Notes: generated by a model from the letters alone, not told the origin. Positions 36,501 to 45,066 are shown, counted from the stretch's first letter. The stretch: 64,000 nucleotides of DNA from Chitinophaga eiseniae (GCF_900167135.1 NZ_FUWZ01000001.1:372001-436000), one strand, 5' to 3'. Translations and numbers: made by a program.

Positions 36501-36811
36501 CAGACTACTACAGTGGCGTGGGCAGCGGCTTCGTGGTAAACGAACCATTTGTTCAGGACGCCAGCTGGGTAAGACTGCGTGAAGTCTCTATCGGATACAG
36601 ACTGGCAGGCTCCAAAGTTTTCAAAAAACAAAAGCCCTGGTTTAATGCAGTAACGCTGACGGCTATTGGAAGAAACCTGTGGTTGAACACCAAATATACC
36701 GGCGTAGATCCGGAAACAAGCCTGTTTGGTACCCAGGAAGCCCAAGGGTTTGATTACTTCAACAACCCCGGCTCCAAGACCTATGGTTTCAGTGCAAAAT
36801 TTGAGTTCTAA
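33581..36811 (+). CDS. SusC/RagA-family TonB-dependent outer-membrane transporter
   Basis: A 1076-residue TonB-dependent receptor for nutrient uptake across the outer membrane. In order: signal peptide to 'SLAYAQ', an N-terminal carboxypeptidase-D-like domain ('GTVKGSDGSPVLMATIQIKG'), a TonB box region ('LQEVVVTALGIRQEKKALGY'), the plug with 'LSSLSGKVAGASIV' and 'ILKGPAAAALYGSMASNGAVIITTKKG'-type motif (given in parts), and a large barrel ending 'KTYGFSAKFEF'. I chose the ATG at 33581 because it gives a clean signal peptide. The SusD partner follows 24 bp after the stop. No glycoside hydrolase or regulator is adjacent, so the substrate cannot be guessed. Confidence 0.95.
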   Translation: MKKVLLLFAMPMAIVSLAYAQERQVSGTVKGSDGSPVLMATIQIKGTTTGTTTDKQGNFHLTVKDAKTVLVVRSVGFLTREVTVGENTTLDITLPVDTKALQEVVVTALGIRQEKKALGYAAQDVKGEELVRTAPSNPLSSLSGKVAGASIVTSSGTPGAPVRVQLRGATTIMGSNQPLFVIDGLPVDNSESNTSSDGAGTAGVLQSNRMVDINPDDIENITILKGPAAAALYGSMASNGAVIITTKKGKRNPDGRSFNISYGITVNFDKVSQLPDRQNKYAQGYGDLSHPGDAGGPKAYSFGPAIDTLVFDGKPYLWDRNGMLVGKSQNPGGKAAIVYDPYDFFQTGIGTQNNLAISGGTTALTYRVSASVYNQKGMIPLTDFKKNTIAFSTDYKFSDKFTVFSTMNYVNSGGKRAQQGSNLSGIMLGLLRTTPTFDNSNGVTDPSDPSAYLLGDNSGDQRSYRGRGIYDNPYWTVNMNPYKDNVQRFFGTVGAVYKPFEWLSITERFGGDYSLDNRKQIYSKGSGGFPDGQYFEDQLSTLVINNDLFATFTKKSGKFDYSFLVGQNVYDYKTKYLHTQGDGLSGNDFQGITNTGSNTLSISNSQQRRVAFYGKANVAFNNYLFLELTGRYEGNSTLPTQNQFFFYPSGSLGYVFTEGLGIKSNILSYGKVRVAFSSVGRGLNPYSLQTYYGRTAPGDGWTNGIVFPYNGLVGYSKSGTLGNRNLTAEKTNQFETGAELRFFDNRVTLDYTYYNGKSKGLLNQVSIAPSSGYSSAFLNAASMQNHGHEVTLGVSPIRSKDLDWTITFNYAQNRNKVLALAEGIDRFDFNGFTGIFVSAIVGKQYGSLYGTGYVKDAQGRLVINDEGTPGDGSYGYPIIYDPLQYLGDVNPKWSGSVGNTLNYKGVILSFLIETKQGQSIWNGTWGAMTNFGTSANTLARGTQTVFEGVKGHLDGNNNVVTKGEKNDIKADLNADYYSGVGSGFVVNEPFVQDASWVRLREVSIGYRLAGSKVFKKQKPWFNAVTLTAIGRNLWLNTKYTGVDPETSLFGTQEAQGFDYFNNPGSKTYGFSAKFEF

Positions 36812-36835
36812 TTGAAAAATCGAAAAACAGAAGTT

Positions 36836-38173
36836 ATGACTATTCTCAATAAAACACTTGTCGCTGCTGGTTTCGCTGCCCTGCTTACATTGGGTACCGG
36901 TTGTAAAAAGTATCTGGATGTGAATTCGGACCCTGACAGACCGGTAGATGCTCCTCCCGCAGCAATCCTCACCGGTGCGGAAGTGACCGCAGGCTTTGTG
37001 CTGGGCGGCGCTGACGTTGCCCTTACTTCCAGCCTGCTCTCCAACCAGGTGGATGGCACCAGCCAGCAATTTAAGAACTATCAGCTGTACCAGATTGTGG
37101 CAGATAACCTCTCCAACTGCTGGGGCAGCATTTATCAGGGTACACTGAATGACCTGGTAGAACTGCGTAAAATATCAGAACCCAAAAAATGGTATTTCTA
37201 CAGTGGCGCCAGTAAAGTGCTGACCGCCTATGTATTGGGTACTGCCACAGACTTGTGGGGAGATGTGCCTTACAGCGATGCTTTCCAGGGTCTGGACGCC
37301 AAATTCAAGGCGAAATATGATAAACAGGAAGATATCTATAAAACGATCGATGGCTTGCTGACCTCCGCGATCGCTGATCTGAAGCAGCCGCAGCTGGGAC
37401 CGGTGCCCGGCGCTAATGACGTGATTTATGGCGGAGATCCCGATCTCTGGATTAAGTTTGCCAACTCTTTCCGGATGAGAACAATGATCCATCTCACCAA
37501 AAAAGATCCGGCTGGCTATGCCCAGAAAGCGATTGACGCTTCCAACGCCGCCGGCGGCATTATTACAAAAGTAGATGAGCAGGCAGCAGTCGCTTTCCTG
37601 AACGATCCTACCCGGGCTAATCCGGTGCAGCAGTTCAATGCCCAGCGTCCGGGTTATATTACCTATGAGGAGTCATTTATGATCAAACAGATGACTGCCC
37701 TGGGAGATCCGAGAGTGGATGCTTATCTGACCGGCGGTTTCTACGACTCCAAAAATTCACCGGTTTATTTCATGACGGTGTATGAGCTGGATTTCATCCT
37801 GGCAGAAGCACATGCCCGTCTGGGGCATGATGCGCAGGCGCAGAGTTTCTATGAAGCAGGGATCAAAGCATCTTTTGCTTCCGTGAAACTGGATGCCACC
37901 GACTATCTCACCAAACCGGAAGTGAAATACGACCCGGCCGCCAGCGCCACAGATAAACTGAAACTCATCATGACGCAGAAATATTACGCGATGTACCTGC
38001 AGTCAGAGAATTTCACCGACTGGCGCCGCACAGGCTTCCCGGTGCTGACCTCCAAGAACCCGGGCAAGGAAATCCCCAGACGTTATCCTTACCCGCAGAC
38101 AGAGCTTTCCTATAACAAAGCGAATGTACCAACCGGTATTTCACTCACTACCAAAATGTGGTGGGATCAGTAA
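36836..38173 (+). CDS. SusD/RagB-like surface lipoprotein (SusD-like group 2)
   Basis: A 445-residue lipoprotein that caps the SusC transporter and binds its substrate. Signal peptide with lipobox 'GTGC' (Cys about 23), then 'KKYLDVNSDPDRPVDAPP', the usual start of SusD-like_2 proteins, and late blocks such as 'MTVYELDFILAEAHARLG' and 'LQSENFTDWRRTGFPVL'. The frame can be extended to a TTG at 36812, but the ATG at 36836 is the sensible start. It ends at the terminator at 38199-38235. Confidence 0.93.
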   Translation: MTILNKTLVAAGFAALLTLGTGCKKYLDVNSDPDRPVDAPPAAILTGAEVTAGFVLGGADVALTSSLLSNQVDGTSQQFKNYQLYQIVADNLSNCWGSIYQGTLNDLVELRKISEPKKWYFYSGASKVLTAYVLGTATDLWGDVPYSDAFQGLDAKFKAKYDKQEDIYKTIDGLLTSAIADLKQPQLGPVPGANDVIYGGDPDLWIKFANSFRMRTMIHLTKKDPAGYAQKAIDASNAAGGIITKVDEQAAVAFLNDPTRANPVQQFNAQRPGYITYEESFMIKQMTALGDPRVDAYLTGGFYDSKNSPVYFMTVYELDFILAEAHARLGHDAQAQSFYEAGIKASFASVKLDATDYLTKPEVKYDPAASATDKLKLIMTQKYYAMYLQSENFTDWRRTGFPVLTSKNPGKEIPRRYPYPQTELSYNKANVPTGISLTTKMWWDQ

Positions 38174-38198
38174 AAAAAGCCATTTAACCGCTTTCCAT

Positions 38199-38235
38199 AA
38201 AAAAAGAGGGCTCATTGAGCCCTCTTTTTTTATTT
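38199..38235 (+). terminator. Intrinsic terminator after susCD
   Basis: A stem with arm AAAAAGAGGGCTC (38201-38213) pairing with GAGCCCTCTTTTT (38217-38229), ATT loop and a run of T. The next gene's -7 element begins at 38231, so terminator and promoter overlap. Confidence 0.9.
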
Positions 38236-38238
38236 TTG
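38231..38238 (+). promoter_or_regulatory. -7 element of the DUF3467 gene
   Basis: TATTTTTG matches TAnnTTTG and lies 20 bp before the ATG at 38259, directly in the T-run of the susCD terminator. Confidence 0.5.
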
Positions 38239-38258
38239 TAGGGCTAAATCATACAGAT

Positions 38259-38573
38259 ATGGAAAATCAGCACGAAGAGCAGAATCAGCTTAACATCGAG
38301 TTAAATGAAGAGATTGCAGAAGGACAATATGCCAACCTCGCTATAATTACCCATTCCAATGCCGAATTTGTAGTGGATTTCGTCAACGTGATGCCCGGTC
38401 TGCCAAAGGCCAAAGTCAAGTCCCGCATCATTCTCACCCCTCAGCATGCCAAGCGCTTCATGAAAGCCTTACAGGATAATATCAAAAAATATGAATCTGT
38501 TCACGGTACTATCCAGGACCAGGAACCGGTTTCTGTACCCATGAACTTTGGTGGTCCCACCGCTCAAGCCTGA
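38259..38573 (+). CDS. DUF3467 domain protein
   Basis: A 104-residue protein matching DUF3467: 'QYANLAIITHSNAEFVVDFVNVMPG', then 'KVKSRIILTPQHAKRFMKALQDN' and 'YESVHGTI'. It is conserved in many bacteria but has no known function. I take the ATG at 38259; the frame is open further up but crosses the susCD terminator. The dehydrogenase gene starts 7 bp after its stop, so they may be co-transcribed. Confidence 0.9.
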   Translation: MENQHEEQNQLNIELNEEIAEGQYANLAIITHSNAEFVVDFVNVMPGLPKAKVKSRIILTPQHAKRFMKALQDNIKKYESVHGTIQDQEPVSVPMNFGGPTAQA

Positions 38574-38580
38574 TTGTACC

Positions 38581-39654
38581 ATGGAACATATTTATTCTTA
38601 TCATCATCTGACGGAGTTCACCCGCGAAGTGTTTATTCGTATGGGTTGTTCCCTGGAACATGCTATGCTGGCCAGCGAAGTGCTGGTAGCGGCGGACCTT
38701 CGCGGAATTGACTCCCATGGCGTAGCCCGGCTGTCTGGCTATGTGCGCTTATGGGAAGCCAAAAGGATCAACGCCCGCCCGGACATCCGCATCGTACATG
38801 AAACACCCAGCACCGCGGTGGTGGACGGTGATGCAGGCCTCGGCCTGGTAGTGGCGCCTTTTGCCATGGAAGTGGCCATCCGGAAAGCGGCAATAGCAGG
38901 CACCGGCTGGGTAAGCGTTAAAAATTCCAACCATTTCGGTATCGCCGGTTATCACGCTATGAAAGCGCTGGACCACGATATGATCGGAATGGCCATGACC
39001 AACGCCAGCCCGCTGGTAGCGCCCACCTTTGCGAAAGAAAGAATGTTGGGTACCAATCCCATCGCAGTAGCCATCCCGGCCAGGGAGCAGCCGCCCTTTG
39101 TAGCGGATTTCGCCACAACGACTGCGGCCAATGGTAAATTGGAAATCCTGCAGCGCAAAAACCTGGAAGCACCCTATGGCTGGATCCAGGATAAAGATGG
39201 CAACCCCAGCACTAACCCCCATGAACTCAAGGACGGCGGGGCATTGCTGCCATTGGGCGGCGACCGCGATCACGGAAGTCATAAAGGGTATTGTTTGGGA
39301 GCAATAGTTGATATATTTTCGGCCGTCCTTTCAGGGGCCAATTACGGGCCGTGGGCGCCTCCTTTTGTGAGCTTCCTGCCGCTGGCCCCCGATCCGGTGG
39401 GAGAAGGGCTGGGACATTTCTTTGGCGCCATGCGCGTAGATGCGTTCCGTCCGGCCGATGAGTTTAAATCCCATATGGACACCTGGATCAACCGCTTCAG
39501 AGCGGCAGTACCGGTGGAAGGGAAAGAAGTGCTCATCCCCGGTGACCCTGAAAGGGAAATGCACCGCGACCGGCTGCAGAACGGGATTCCTGTACTGGCG
39601 CCGGTGGTGAAGGATATGCAGGAGGTAGCTGCTAAATTCAAATTGAATTTTTAA
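38581..39654 (+). CDS. Ldh-family oxidoreductase (MDH2-type malate/lactate/sulfolactate dehydrogenase)
   Basis: A 357-residue NAD(P)-dependent 2-hydroxyacid dehydrogenase of the malate/L-lactate/ureidoglycolate/sulfolactate family, unrelated to Rossmann-fold MDH. 'ADLRGIDSHGVARL' near 38-51, 'NSNHFGIAGYHAMKAL' near 115-130 with the catalytic His, 'TNPIAVAIPA', 'DFATTTAANGKLE' and 'GHFFGAMRVDAF' are the family's conserved blocks. The substrate cannot be read off. The family includes ComC (sulfolactate dehydrogenase), of interest because comA is in this window, although 37 kb away. It is not likely to be the TCA malate dehydrogenase. Confidence 0.88.
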   Translation: MEHIYSYHHLTEFTREVFIRMGCSLEHAMLASEVLVAADLRGIDSHGVARLSGYVRLWEAKRINARPDIRIVHETPSTAVVDGDAGLGLVVAPFAMEVAIRKAAIAGTGWVSVKNSNHFGIAGYHAMKALDHDMIGMAMTNASPLVAPTFAKERMLGTNPIAVAIPAREQPPFVADFATTTAANGKLEILQRKNLEAPYGWIQDKDGNPSTNPHELKDGGALLPLGGDRDHGSHKGYCLGAIVDIFSAVLSGANYGPWAPPFVSFLPLAPDPVGEGLGHFFGAMRVDAFRPADEFKSHMDTWINRFRAAVPVEGKEVLIPGDPEREMHRDRLQNGIPVLAPVVKDMQEVAAKFKLNF

Positions 39655-39734
39655 ATCTCAATCGTTCATATAAACCGCCGGGAAGCAGGCTCGCAGGCTC
39701 ATCTCCCGGTAACAGGCAAAAACAATATATTCAG

Positions 39735-41057
39735 ATGAAAGTGTTAAAATTTGGTGGAACCTCCGTGGGAAAACCAGAGCGCATGCATTCAGTAGCGCAA
39801 CTGATCACAGCAGATAATGATCAGAAAATTGTGGTACTGTCTGCCCTGTCAGGCACCACGAACGCACTCGTGGAAATCAGCCAGTCCTTGTCAGAAGGTA
39901 AAAAAGCACAGGCGAAGCAGCAGATAGACAAGCTGGAGAGCCATTACAGGTCTTTTTGCGAGGAGCTGGTGAAGCAGGAGGCTGGTCGTGCCAGCGCTAA
40001 AGCCATCGTTGATGAACACTTCGAATTTCTGAACATCATCCTGAAGATATCTTTTAACGAAGCGTTGAATAAAGATATCCTCGCACAGGGTGAACTGTTG
40101 TCAACCCGCCTGTTCTGCGTATACCTCGAAGAAGCCGGTGTGGCCGCTGTATTGCTGCCGGCGCTCGATTTCATGAGCATCGACGAATACGAAGAACCGG
40201 AAATTCCTAAAATCAAAATCAAACTGGGCAACCTGATCAACCAGCATAAAGGACAGTCCGTTTTCATCACTCAGGGATATATCTGCCGCAATGCCAAAGG
40301 CGAGGTAGACAACCTGAAACGTGGTGGCAGCGACTATTCCGCTTCCCTGATCGGCGCTGCCATCCAGGCAGAAGAAATTCAAATCTGGACAGACATCGAC
40401 GGTATGCACAATAACGATCCGCGTGTGGTGAAAAAAACCTTCCCGATCGAGCAACTGTCATTCGACGAAGCTGCCGAGCTGGCTTACTTCGGCGCTAAAA
40501 TTCTGCACCCGGCTTCTATCTGGCCCGCCCAGCATTTTAATATCCCGGTAAAGCTGCTCAATACCATGCAGCCGGAAGCGAAAGGCACTATTATCACTGA
40601 AATGCCCAATGGCAATGGTGCAAAAGCCATCGCAGCGAAAGACGGGATCATCGCCATCAAGATCAAATCCAGCCGCATGTTGCTGGCTTATGGCTTCCTC
40701 CGGAAAATATTCGAAGTATTTGAAAAGTACCGTACGCCGATTGATATGATCACCACTTCTGAAGTGGCCGTATCCCTGACGATCGACAGCCAGACGCATC
40801 TGGACCAGATCCTGAAAGAACTGCAGCCGTTTGGTACGGTGGAACTGGACCACCACCAGAGCATTGTTTCCATCGTGGGTAACGAGGTGGCGGCTACGCC
40901 TTCTATCATCACCAAACTGTTTGATGCCATGGAAGGTATTCCTTTGCGGATGATCTCCTACGGCGGCAGCAGGCATAATATTTCCATCCTGGTCAATGGC
41001 CAGTTCAAGGAAAAGACACTGCAGGTGCTGAATAAAGGTCTGTTTGGTTTGGAGTAG
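39735..41057 (+). CDS. lysC: Aspartate kinase (monofunctional)
   Basis: A 440-residue kinase that makes aspartyl-4-phosphate, the entry to lysine, threonine and methionine synthesis. 'LKFGGTSVGKPERM' (4-17), 'QGYICRNAKGEVDNLKRGGSDYSA' (nucleotide-binding region, seen at 178-200), 'DIDGMHNNDPRVV' and then two ACT domains, the first with 'FEVFEKYRTPIDMITTSEVAVS'. No homoserine dehydrogenase domain is fused, unlike ThrA. It ends at the terminator at 41079-41113. Confidence 0.95.
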   Translation: MKVLKFGGTSVGKPERMHSVAQLITADNDQKIVVLSALSGTTNALVEISQSLSEGKKAQAKQQIDKLESHYRSFCEELVKQEAGRASAKAIVDEHFEFLNIILKISFNEALNKDILAQGELLSTRLFCVYLEEAGVAAVLLPALDFMSIDEYEEPEIPKIKIKLGNLINQHKGQSVFITQGYICRNAKGEVDNLKRGGSDYSASLIGAAIQAEEIQIWTDIDGMHNNDPRVVKKTFPIEQLSFDEAAELAYFGAKILHPASIWPAQHFNIPVKLLNTMQPEAKGTIITEMPNGNGAKAIAAKDGIIAIKIKSSRMLLAYGFLRKIFEVFEKYRTPIDMITTSEVAVSLTIDSQTHLDQILKELQPFGTVELDHHQSIVSIVGNEVAATPSIITKLFDAMEGIPLRMISYGGSRHNISILVNGQFKEKTLQVLNKGLFGLE

Positions 41058-41078
41058 TTACATCTCAGAATTGTTATA

Positions 41079-41113
41079 AAAAGGGGCGTGCCAACCGGTA
41101 CGCCCCTTTTCAT
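41079..41113. terminator. Bidirectional terminator between lysC and the RES toxin gene
   Basis: Arms AAAAGGGGCGTGCC (41079-41092) and GGTACGCCCCTTTT (41097-41110) pair with a single mismatch; the A-run and T-run give a U-tract on both strands. Confidence 0.88.
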
Positions 41114-41114
41114 T

Positions 41115-41576
41115 TTATACTTTTCTCAGCCGCTGATCAAACATAAAGGGCTGGGTGTCCGTAATCGTGATACGACCGGCGTCCGGATGCTGCGGATTGA
41201 TGAGATAGTTATTTTCTTCGGCAATGACTACAGAAGGGATCCGGAGCACGGCATAACGTGCTGTGTCCACCCACTCGTCGCCGATGGCCTGCAGGGCCGG
41301 AAACGGCGCCAGTGATTGCCAGCCGGAGGGAAGATCTTTTTTAGTAAGGACTTTAATGGCAATATCGTCGGGGATGTGAATGGTGGCGATACAAAAGTCC
41401 TGAATGATATTTTTTAGCGGAATGTGCACCAGTACTTCCAGCGCAGACAGCGCCCTGCTGCCGGCCGTATACACGATCGAATGTCCCGGACTGTTCCACC
41501 GGCCGCCATACAAACGGGAGCCAGTGCCTGTCAGGTCGTTGATGTAGGCACATTTGCTGATCCTGTAAACATCCAT
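41115..41576 (-). CDS. RES-domain toxin (probable NAD+ phosphorylase/glycohydrolase)
   Basis: A 153-residue protein matching the RES family: 'VYRISKCAY' at the start, 'TGTGSRLYGGRWNSPGH' with the Arg-Trp core, 'VYTAGSRALSALEVLVH' with the conserved Glu, and a late Ser/Asp region. RES toxins of type II modules degrade NAD+. The gene lies 5 bp downstream of its antitoxin and ends next to a bidirectional terminator. All the core residues I know are present, so it is likely active. Confidence 0.9.
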   Translation of the reverse strand: MDVYRISKCAYINDLTGTGSRLYGGRWNSPGHSIVYTAGSRALSALEVLVHIPLKNIIQDFCIATIHIPDDIAIKVLTKKDLPSGWQSLAPFPALQAIGDEWVDTARYAVLRIPSVVIAEENNYLINPQHPDAGRITITDTQPFMFDQRLRKV

Positions 41577-41581
41577 GATAG

Positions 41582-42034
41582 CTACGCGAATATTCCGTGT
41601 TCAATGCGTCCCAGTTCGTCTTCAATCAGCTGAAAGCCGAAAGTGGTGTCTAACAGGGAAATAGGAAGTTGATAGTTGAAAGCGGGAAGCGGCGTGCGCA
41701 TCCACTCCTTGAAGTTTTCCAGGCTGCCGAAAACTTCTGTACCCCGCTGGTAGAGCCGGGAGAGGAGGATAGCCCGCTCGGAGGTGTCGGCAGACAGTTT
41801 GGCGTCGTCTGCATAACGTTGCAGTGTTCTTTCCGAAATATGCAGTACCTGCGCCAGTTCCGCCAGTGAAAAAGAAAGTTGACGGCTCAGATTGACCAAT
41901 GCTCTTTTTAGTACCCCACTGCGGGAAAGCTCAATAAAATCGTAATACCCACTGCCCGAAACGTAAGTTGCCCCCGGGTCTTCCACAATCATCAGGGTGT
42001 TTTCCTGCACCTGATATTTTCTTGCATGTTTCAT
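41582..42034 (-). CDS. Xre/MbcA/ParS-type antitoxin (DUF2384)
   Basis: A 150-residue antitoxin. The N-terminal half has a helix-turn-helix ('FSLAELAQVLHISERTLQRYADD'). The C-terminal DUF2384 region has 'RGTEVFGSLENFKEWMRTP', 'LPISLLDTTFGFQLIEDELGRI' and ends 'EHGIFA', which should block the RES active site. ATG at 42034 is my choice; ATG at 42046 is also possible. A -7 element TATTTTTG (minus, 42053-42060) suggests its own promoter, independent of the dnaE operon upstream. Confidence 0.9.
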   Translation of the reverse strand: MKHARKYQVQENTLMIVEDPGATYVSGSGYYDFIELSRSGVLKRALVNLSRQLSFSLAELAQVLHISERTLQRYADDAKLSADTSERAILLSRLYQRGTEVFGSLENFKEWMRTPLPAFNYQLPISLLDTTFGFQLIEDELGRIEHGIFA

Positions 42035-42052
42035 AATTCCCGACATTTGACA

Positions 42053-42060
42053 CAAAAATA
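42053..42060 (-). promoter_or_regulatory. -7 element of the antitoxin-toxin operon
   Basis: On the minus strand this is TATTTTTG, matching TAnnTTTG, 18 nt before the ATG at 42034 and 6 nt before the alternative ATG at 42046. It lies between the dnaE stop (42114) and the antitoxin. Confidence 0.5.
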
Positions 42061-42113
42061 CAACAAATTGTCGTGATTTGTACGTTTGCTGCTTTCTTTA
42101 GGAAAACTTAATG

Positions 42114-45065
42114 TCAGAATTTTTTATCCTCAAAATACCCGATTTTTTTCATTCGGCTGATTTCCAGGGTGATAACACCGTACTCAATGATCGCTTTTCC
42201 ATGTAGAATATAAAAACCACCCTTCTGAAAAGGATATTGACGCAAACTGTCGGGGAAATGAACGGTATCAATAAAGTGTCCTTCCCGGTCAAGGAAGGTG
42301 CCGAAACACATCGGTTCTCCTTTGGCAGTGCGCATGGGTTTGGTCGTAACAAGGTATCCCAGCGTGGTGACCGGCTGATTAATATACTGGCTGAACGCAT
42401 GGGCAGGGGTATACGCCGACTGATCGTGGTTCAGTACTTCAAAGGGAGATGCCAGCGGAAAACCCAGGAGGTCTATTTCATCAAAAGCATCTTCGTGCTG
42501 ATGGTAAGCCAGTTCCGGCAGCTCACAGTTGACGGTGGCGGGTTTGAACAAGGACAGGTTGTGGACGGCGGCAGCGTTTTGCTGGCGTACCAACAGGCTG
42601 CTTTTCCACAACAGTTCCTTTTTGGTCTGACCGGTAAACTGAAAGCAGCCAATCCGGATCAGCAGTTCCAGCTGCTCCGCTCCCGGGGAAATGCGGTCGC
42701 AGAAATCTTCCAGGTGCAGATAGGGCCCGCATTGGCGGCGCTCTTCGAGTATTCTTTCAGCGAGGGCCTGTTCCAGTCCTTCTACATGGATTAGTCCCAC
42801 ATATACATCCTCTCCTTTGATATTGGTGGGATAGTCGCTGTTATTGATACAGGGTGGATGGATGTGGACGCCGGTTTTTTTCAGTTCCCGGAAATACAGT
42901 TCCCGGTTATAAAAGCCACCGAAATTATTAATCACTGCCACCATAAATTCAGCGGGGAAATAAGTTTTCAGATAGAGGCTCTGATAGCTCTCTACCGCAA
43001 AACTGGCGGAGTGGGCTTTGGAGAAAGAGAAGTTGGCGAAACTGGCGATTTGTCGCCATACTTCCACGGATACCTCGTACGGCCGCCCCAGTTGTGCACA
43101 GTTACTGAAAAAACGTTCCTGTATTTTTTCAAAATCTTTGGAACCTCTGTATTTTCCTGCCATGGCGCGCCGCAGGGAATCGGCATCAGCCAGTTCCATG
43201 TTGGCGTATTCATGTGCCACTTTGATCACATCTTCCTGGTATACCATAATGCCGAAGGTGTCGCTGAGTAATTCCCGGATAACAGGGTGCAGGTACGTGA
43301 CAGTATCGGGGTGTCGGTAGCTGTGGATGTATTGTTTCATCATGCCCGATTGCGCCACACCCGGCCGGATAATAGAGCTGGCGGCCACCAGGGTGAGGTA
43401 GTTGTCGCATTCCAGTTTTTGCAGCAGTTGTCGCATAGCAGGGGATTCTATGTAGAAACAGCCAATAGTGTTCACTGTTTTCAGGTTTTCCTTCACTTTG
43501 TCATCCACCATAAATGCTTTTACCTGGTGGATATCGATCTCCACCTGTTTGTTTTTCCGGATGATGTCAATGGCGTCGCGGATATGTCCCAGGCCGCGCT
43601 GACTGAGGATGTCAAATTTATACAGGCCGGTACGGTCTGCCTGGTGCATGTCCAACTGGGCGGTGCTGAAGCCTTTGGGAGGCAGGTAGGTGGTGCAGTA
43701 CTGATGAATAGGCGCATCGCTGATGAGGATACCGCCGGCATGGATGCTGAGGTGGTTGGGAAAAGATTTTTCCTGGTCCATCAGCCGGCTGAAATGCTGG
43801 ATCCTGCGCTGGATATGGTCTTCATTCAGTTGTATGTTGAAGCCGTTTTCCAGGATCTGATCAATTTCTTTTTTAGGGAGACCGTACACCTTACCCATTT
43901 CCCGGATGATAGCATTGGTTTGAAACGTAGTGACGGTGCCCAGCAGCGCGGTATGGGCATCACCGTATTTATCAAACACATACCGGATGATGGCGTCACG
44001 GTCGCGCCAGGAAAAATCGATATCGAAATCCGGGGGCGAGGTGCGGTAGGGGTTCAGGAAGCGTTCAAAGAAGAGATTCAGTTCTATCGGGTCCACATCC
44101 GTTATTTTGAGGCAGTAGGCGATGATGGAATTGGCGCCGCTGCCGCGTCCTACATAGAAAAACTGCCGTTCCTGCGCGTAGCGGATGATATCCCATGTGA
44201 TCAGGAAGTAGGCTTCAAATTCCTGTTGCGCTACGATGTGCAGCTCTTTTTCGATACGCCGTGCAGCTTCCGCATGATCTTTTCCGTAGCGGTATTCCAT
44301 ACCCTGGAAAGCCAGTTGCCGCAGCAATTCCCGGTCTTCTTCCACGCTGCCCAGGAAGGATTTCCGGTTACGGGGTGTATGCAGTTCCATTTCCACCTCG
44401 CAGGTCTCGAGGATGCGCAGGGTATTGGCCACGATATGCGGATACTGTTCAAAGTGTTCCACCATTCCGGCCGGATGGATGAACTGGTCGTGGATAGTGC
44501 CGGTGGTGTGTGGTTCCAGCTGGGAGATCAGGATGTTCTGATCGATGGCGCGGAGTACGCGGTGCAGTTCATAATGATCATTGTCCTGGAAGGTGACGGG
44601 GTGCATTATCACCAGCTGATGGCGGATGCTGGTGGTATCCACACGGAAGAGTTTATTGAGGTCGCGTGGTTTGATGCCCAGCAGTTCGTGTGGTAGCAGT
44701 TGCGCCGGCGCAACCGCCCCCCAGTTGTAGACGGCCCAGGTGCCGGGCAGGGCGGGGGCCCGGTCGGGGAAAGGTATTTCTTTGCTCAGGTGTTCGGAGA
44801 GGAAGTGGTTGATCTGCAGCCATCCTTCCTGGTTGCGGGCCAGCAGCAGGTACCTGAAAGTAGACTGGTTACGGCATTCCAGGCCGAGCACGGGTTTTAT
44901 CAGATGCTGGCGGCAAAGTTCCACAAATTCCCAGGCGTCGGAAGTGATGTTGATGTTGGTGAGGGCCAGTGTGGTGATGCCCAGCTGTGCGGCTTTCCGC
45001 ACCAGCATTTCAGCGGGCATGGTGCCATAGCGCAGGCTGAAGAATGTTTTGCAGTTCAGGTACAT
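42114..45065 (-). CDS. DnaE-type DNA polymerase III alpha subunit, short form with degenerate PHP domain
   Basis: A 983-residue C-family polymerase. The polymerase core is intact: 'FFYVGRGSGANSIIAYCL' (303-320), 'PPDFDIDFSWRDRD' (344-357) with catalytic Asp348 and Asp350, and later thumb, helix-hairpin-helix ('LAERILEERRQCGPYLHLED') and OB-fold regions. The N-terminal PHP domain starts 'MYLNCKTFFSLRYGT', where the metal-binding HxH of normal DnaE reads NxK, so that nuclease site looks dead. It is shorter than replicative DnaE (about 1160 residues). It begins 1 bp after the dinB stop; the pair resembles mutasome cassettes (ImuB-DnaE2 type). Confidence 0.9.
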   Translation of the reverse strand: MYLNCKTFFSLRYGTMPAEMLVRKAAQLGITTLALTNINITSDAWEFVELCRQHLIKPVLGLECRNQSTFRYLLLARNQEGWLQINHFLSEHLSKEIPFPDRAPALPGTWAVYNWGAVAPAQLLPHELLGIKPRDLNKLFRVDTTSIRHQLVIMHPVTFQDNDHYELHRVLRAIDQNILISQLEPHTTGTIHDQFIHPAGMVEHFEQYPHIVANTLRILETCEVEMELHTPRNRKSFLGSVEEDRELLRQLAFQGMEYRYGKDHAEAARRIEKELHIVAQQEFEAYFLITWDIIRYAQERQFFYVGRGSGANSIIAYCLKITDVDPIELNLFFERFLNPYRTSPPDFDIDFSWRDRDAIIRYVFDKYGDAHTALLGTVTTFQTNAIIREMGKVYGLPKKEIDQILENGFNIQLNEDHIQRRIQHFSRLMDQEKSFPNHLSIHAGGILISDAPIHQYCTTYLPPKGFSTAQLDMHQADRTGLYKFDILSQRGLGHIRDAIDIIRKNKQVEIDIHQVKAFMVDDKVKENLKTVNTIGCFYIESPAMRQLLQKLECDNYLTLVAASSIIRPGVAQSGMMKQYIHSYRHPDTVTYLHPVIRELLSDTFGIMVYQEDVIKVAHEYANMELADADSLRRAMAGKYRGSKDFEKIQERFFSNCAQLGRPYEVSVEVWRQIASFANFSFSKAHSASFAVESYQSLYLKTYFPAEFMVAVINNFGGFYNRELYFRELKKTGVHIHPPCINNSDYPTNIKGEDVYVGLIHVEGLEQALAERILEERRQCGPYLHLEDFCDRISPGAEQLELLIRIGCFQFTGQTKKELLWKSSLLVRQQNAAAVHNLSLFKPATVNCELPELAYHQHEDAFDEIDLLGFPLASPFEVLNHDQSAYTPAHAFSQYINQPVTTLGYLVTTKPMRTAKGEPMCFGTFLDREGHFIDTVHFPDSLRQYPFQKGGFYILHGKAIIEYGVITLEISRMKKIGYFEDKKF

Positions 45066-45066
45066 G

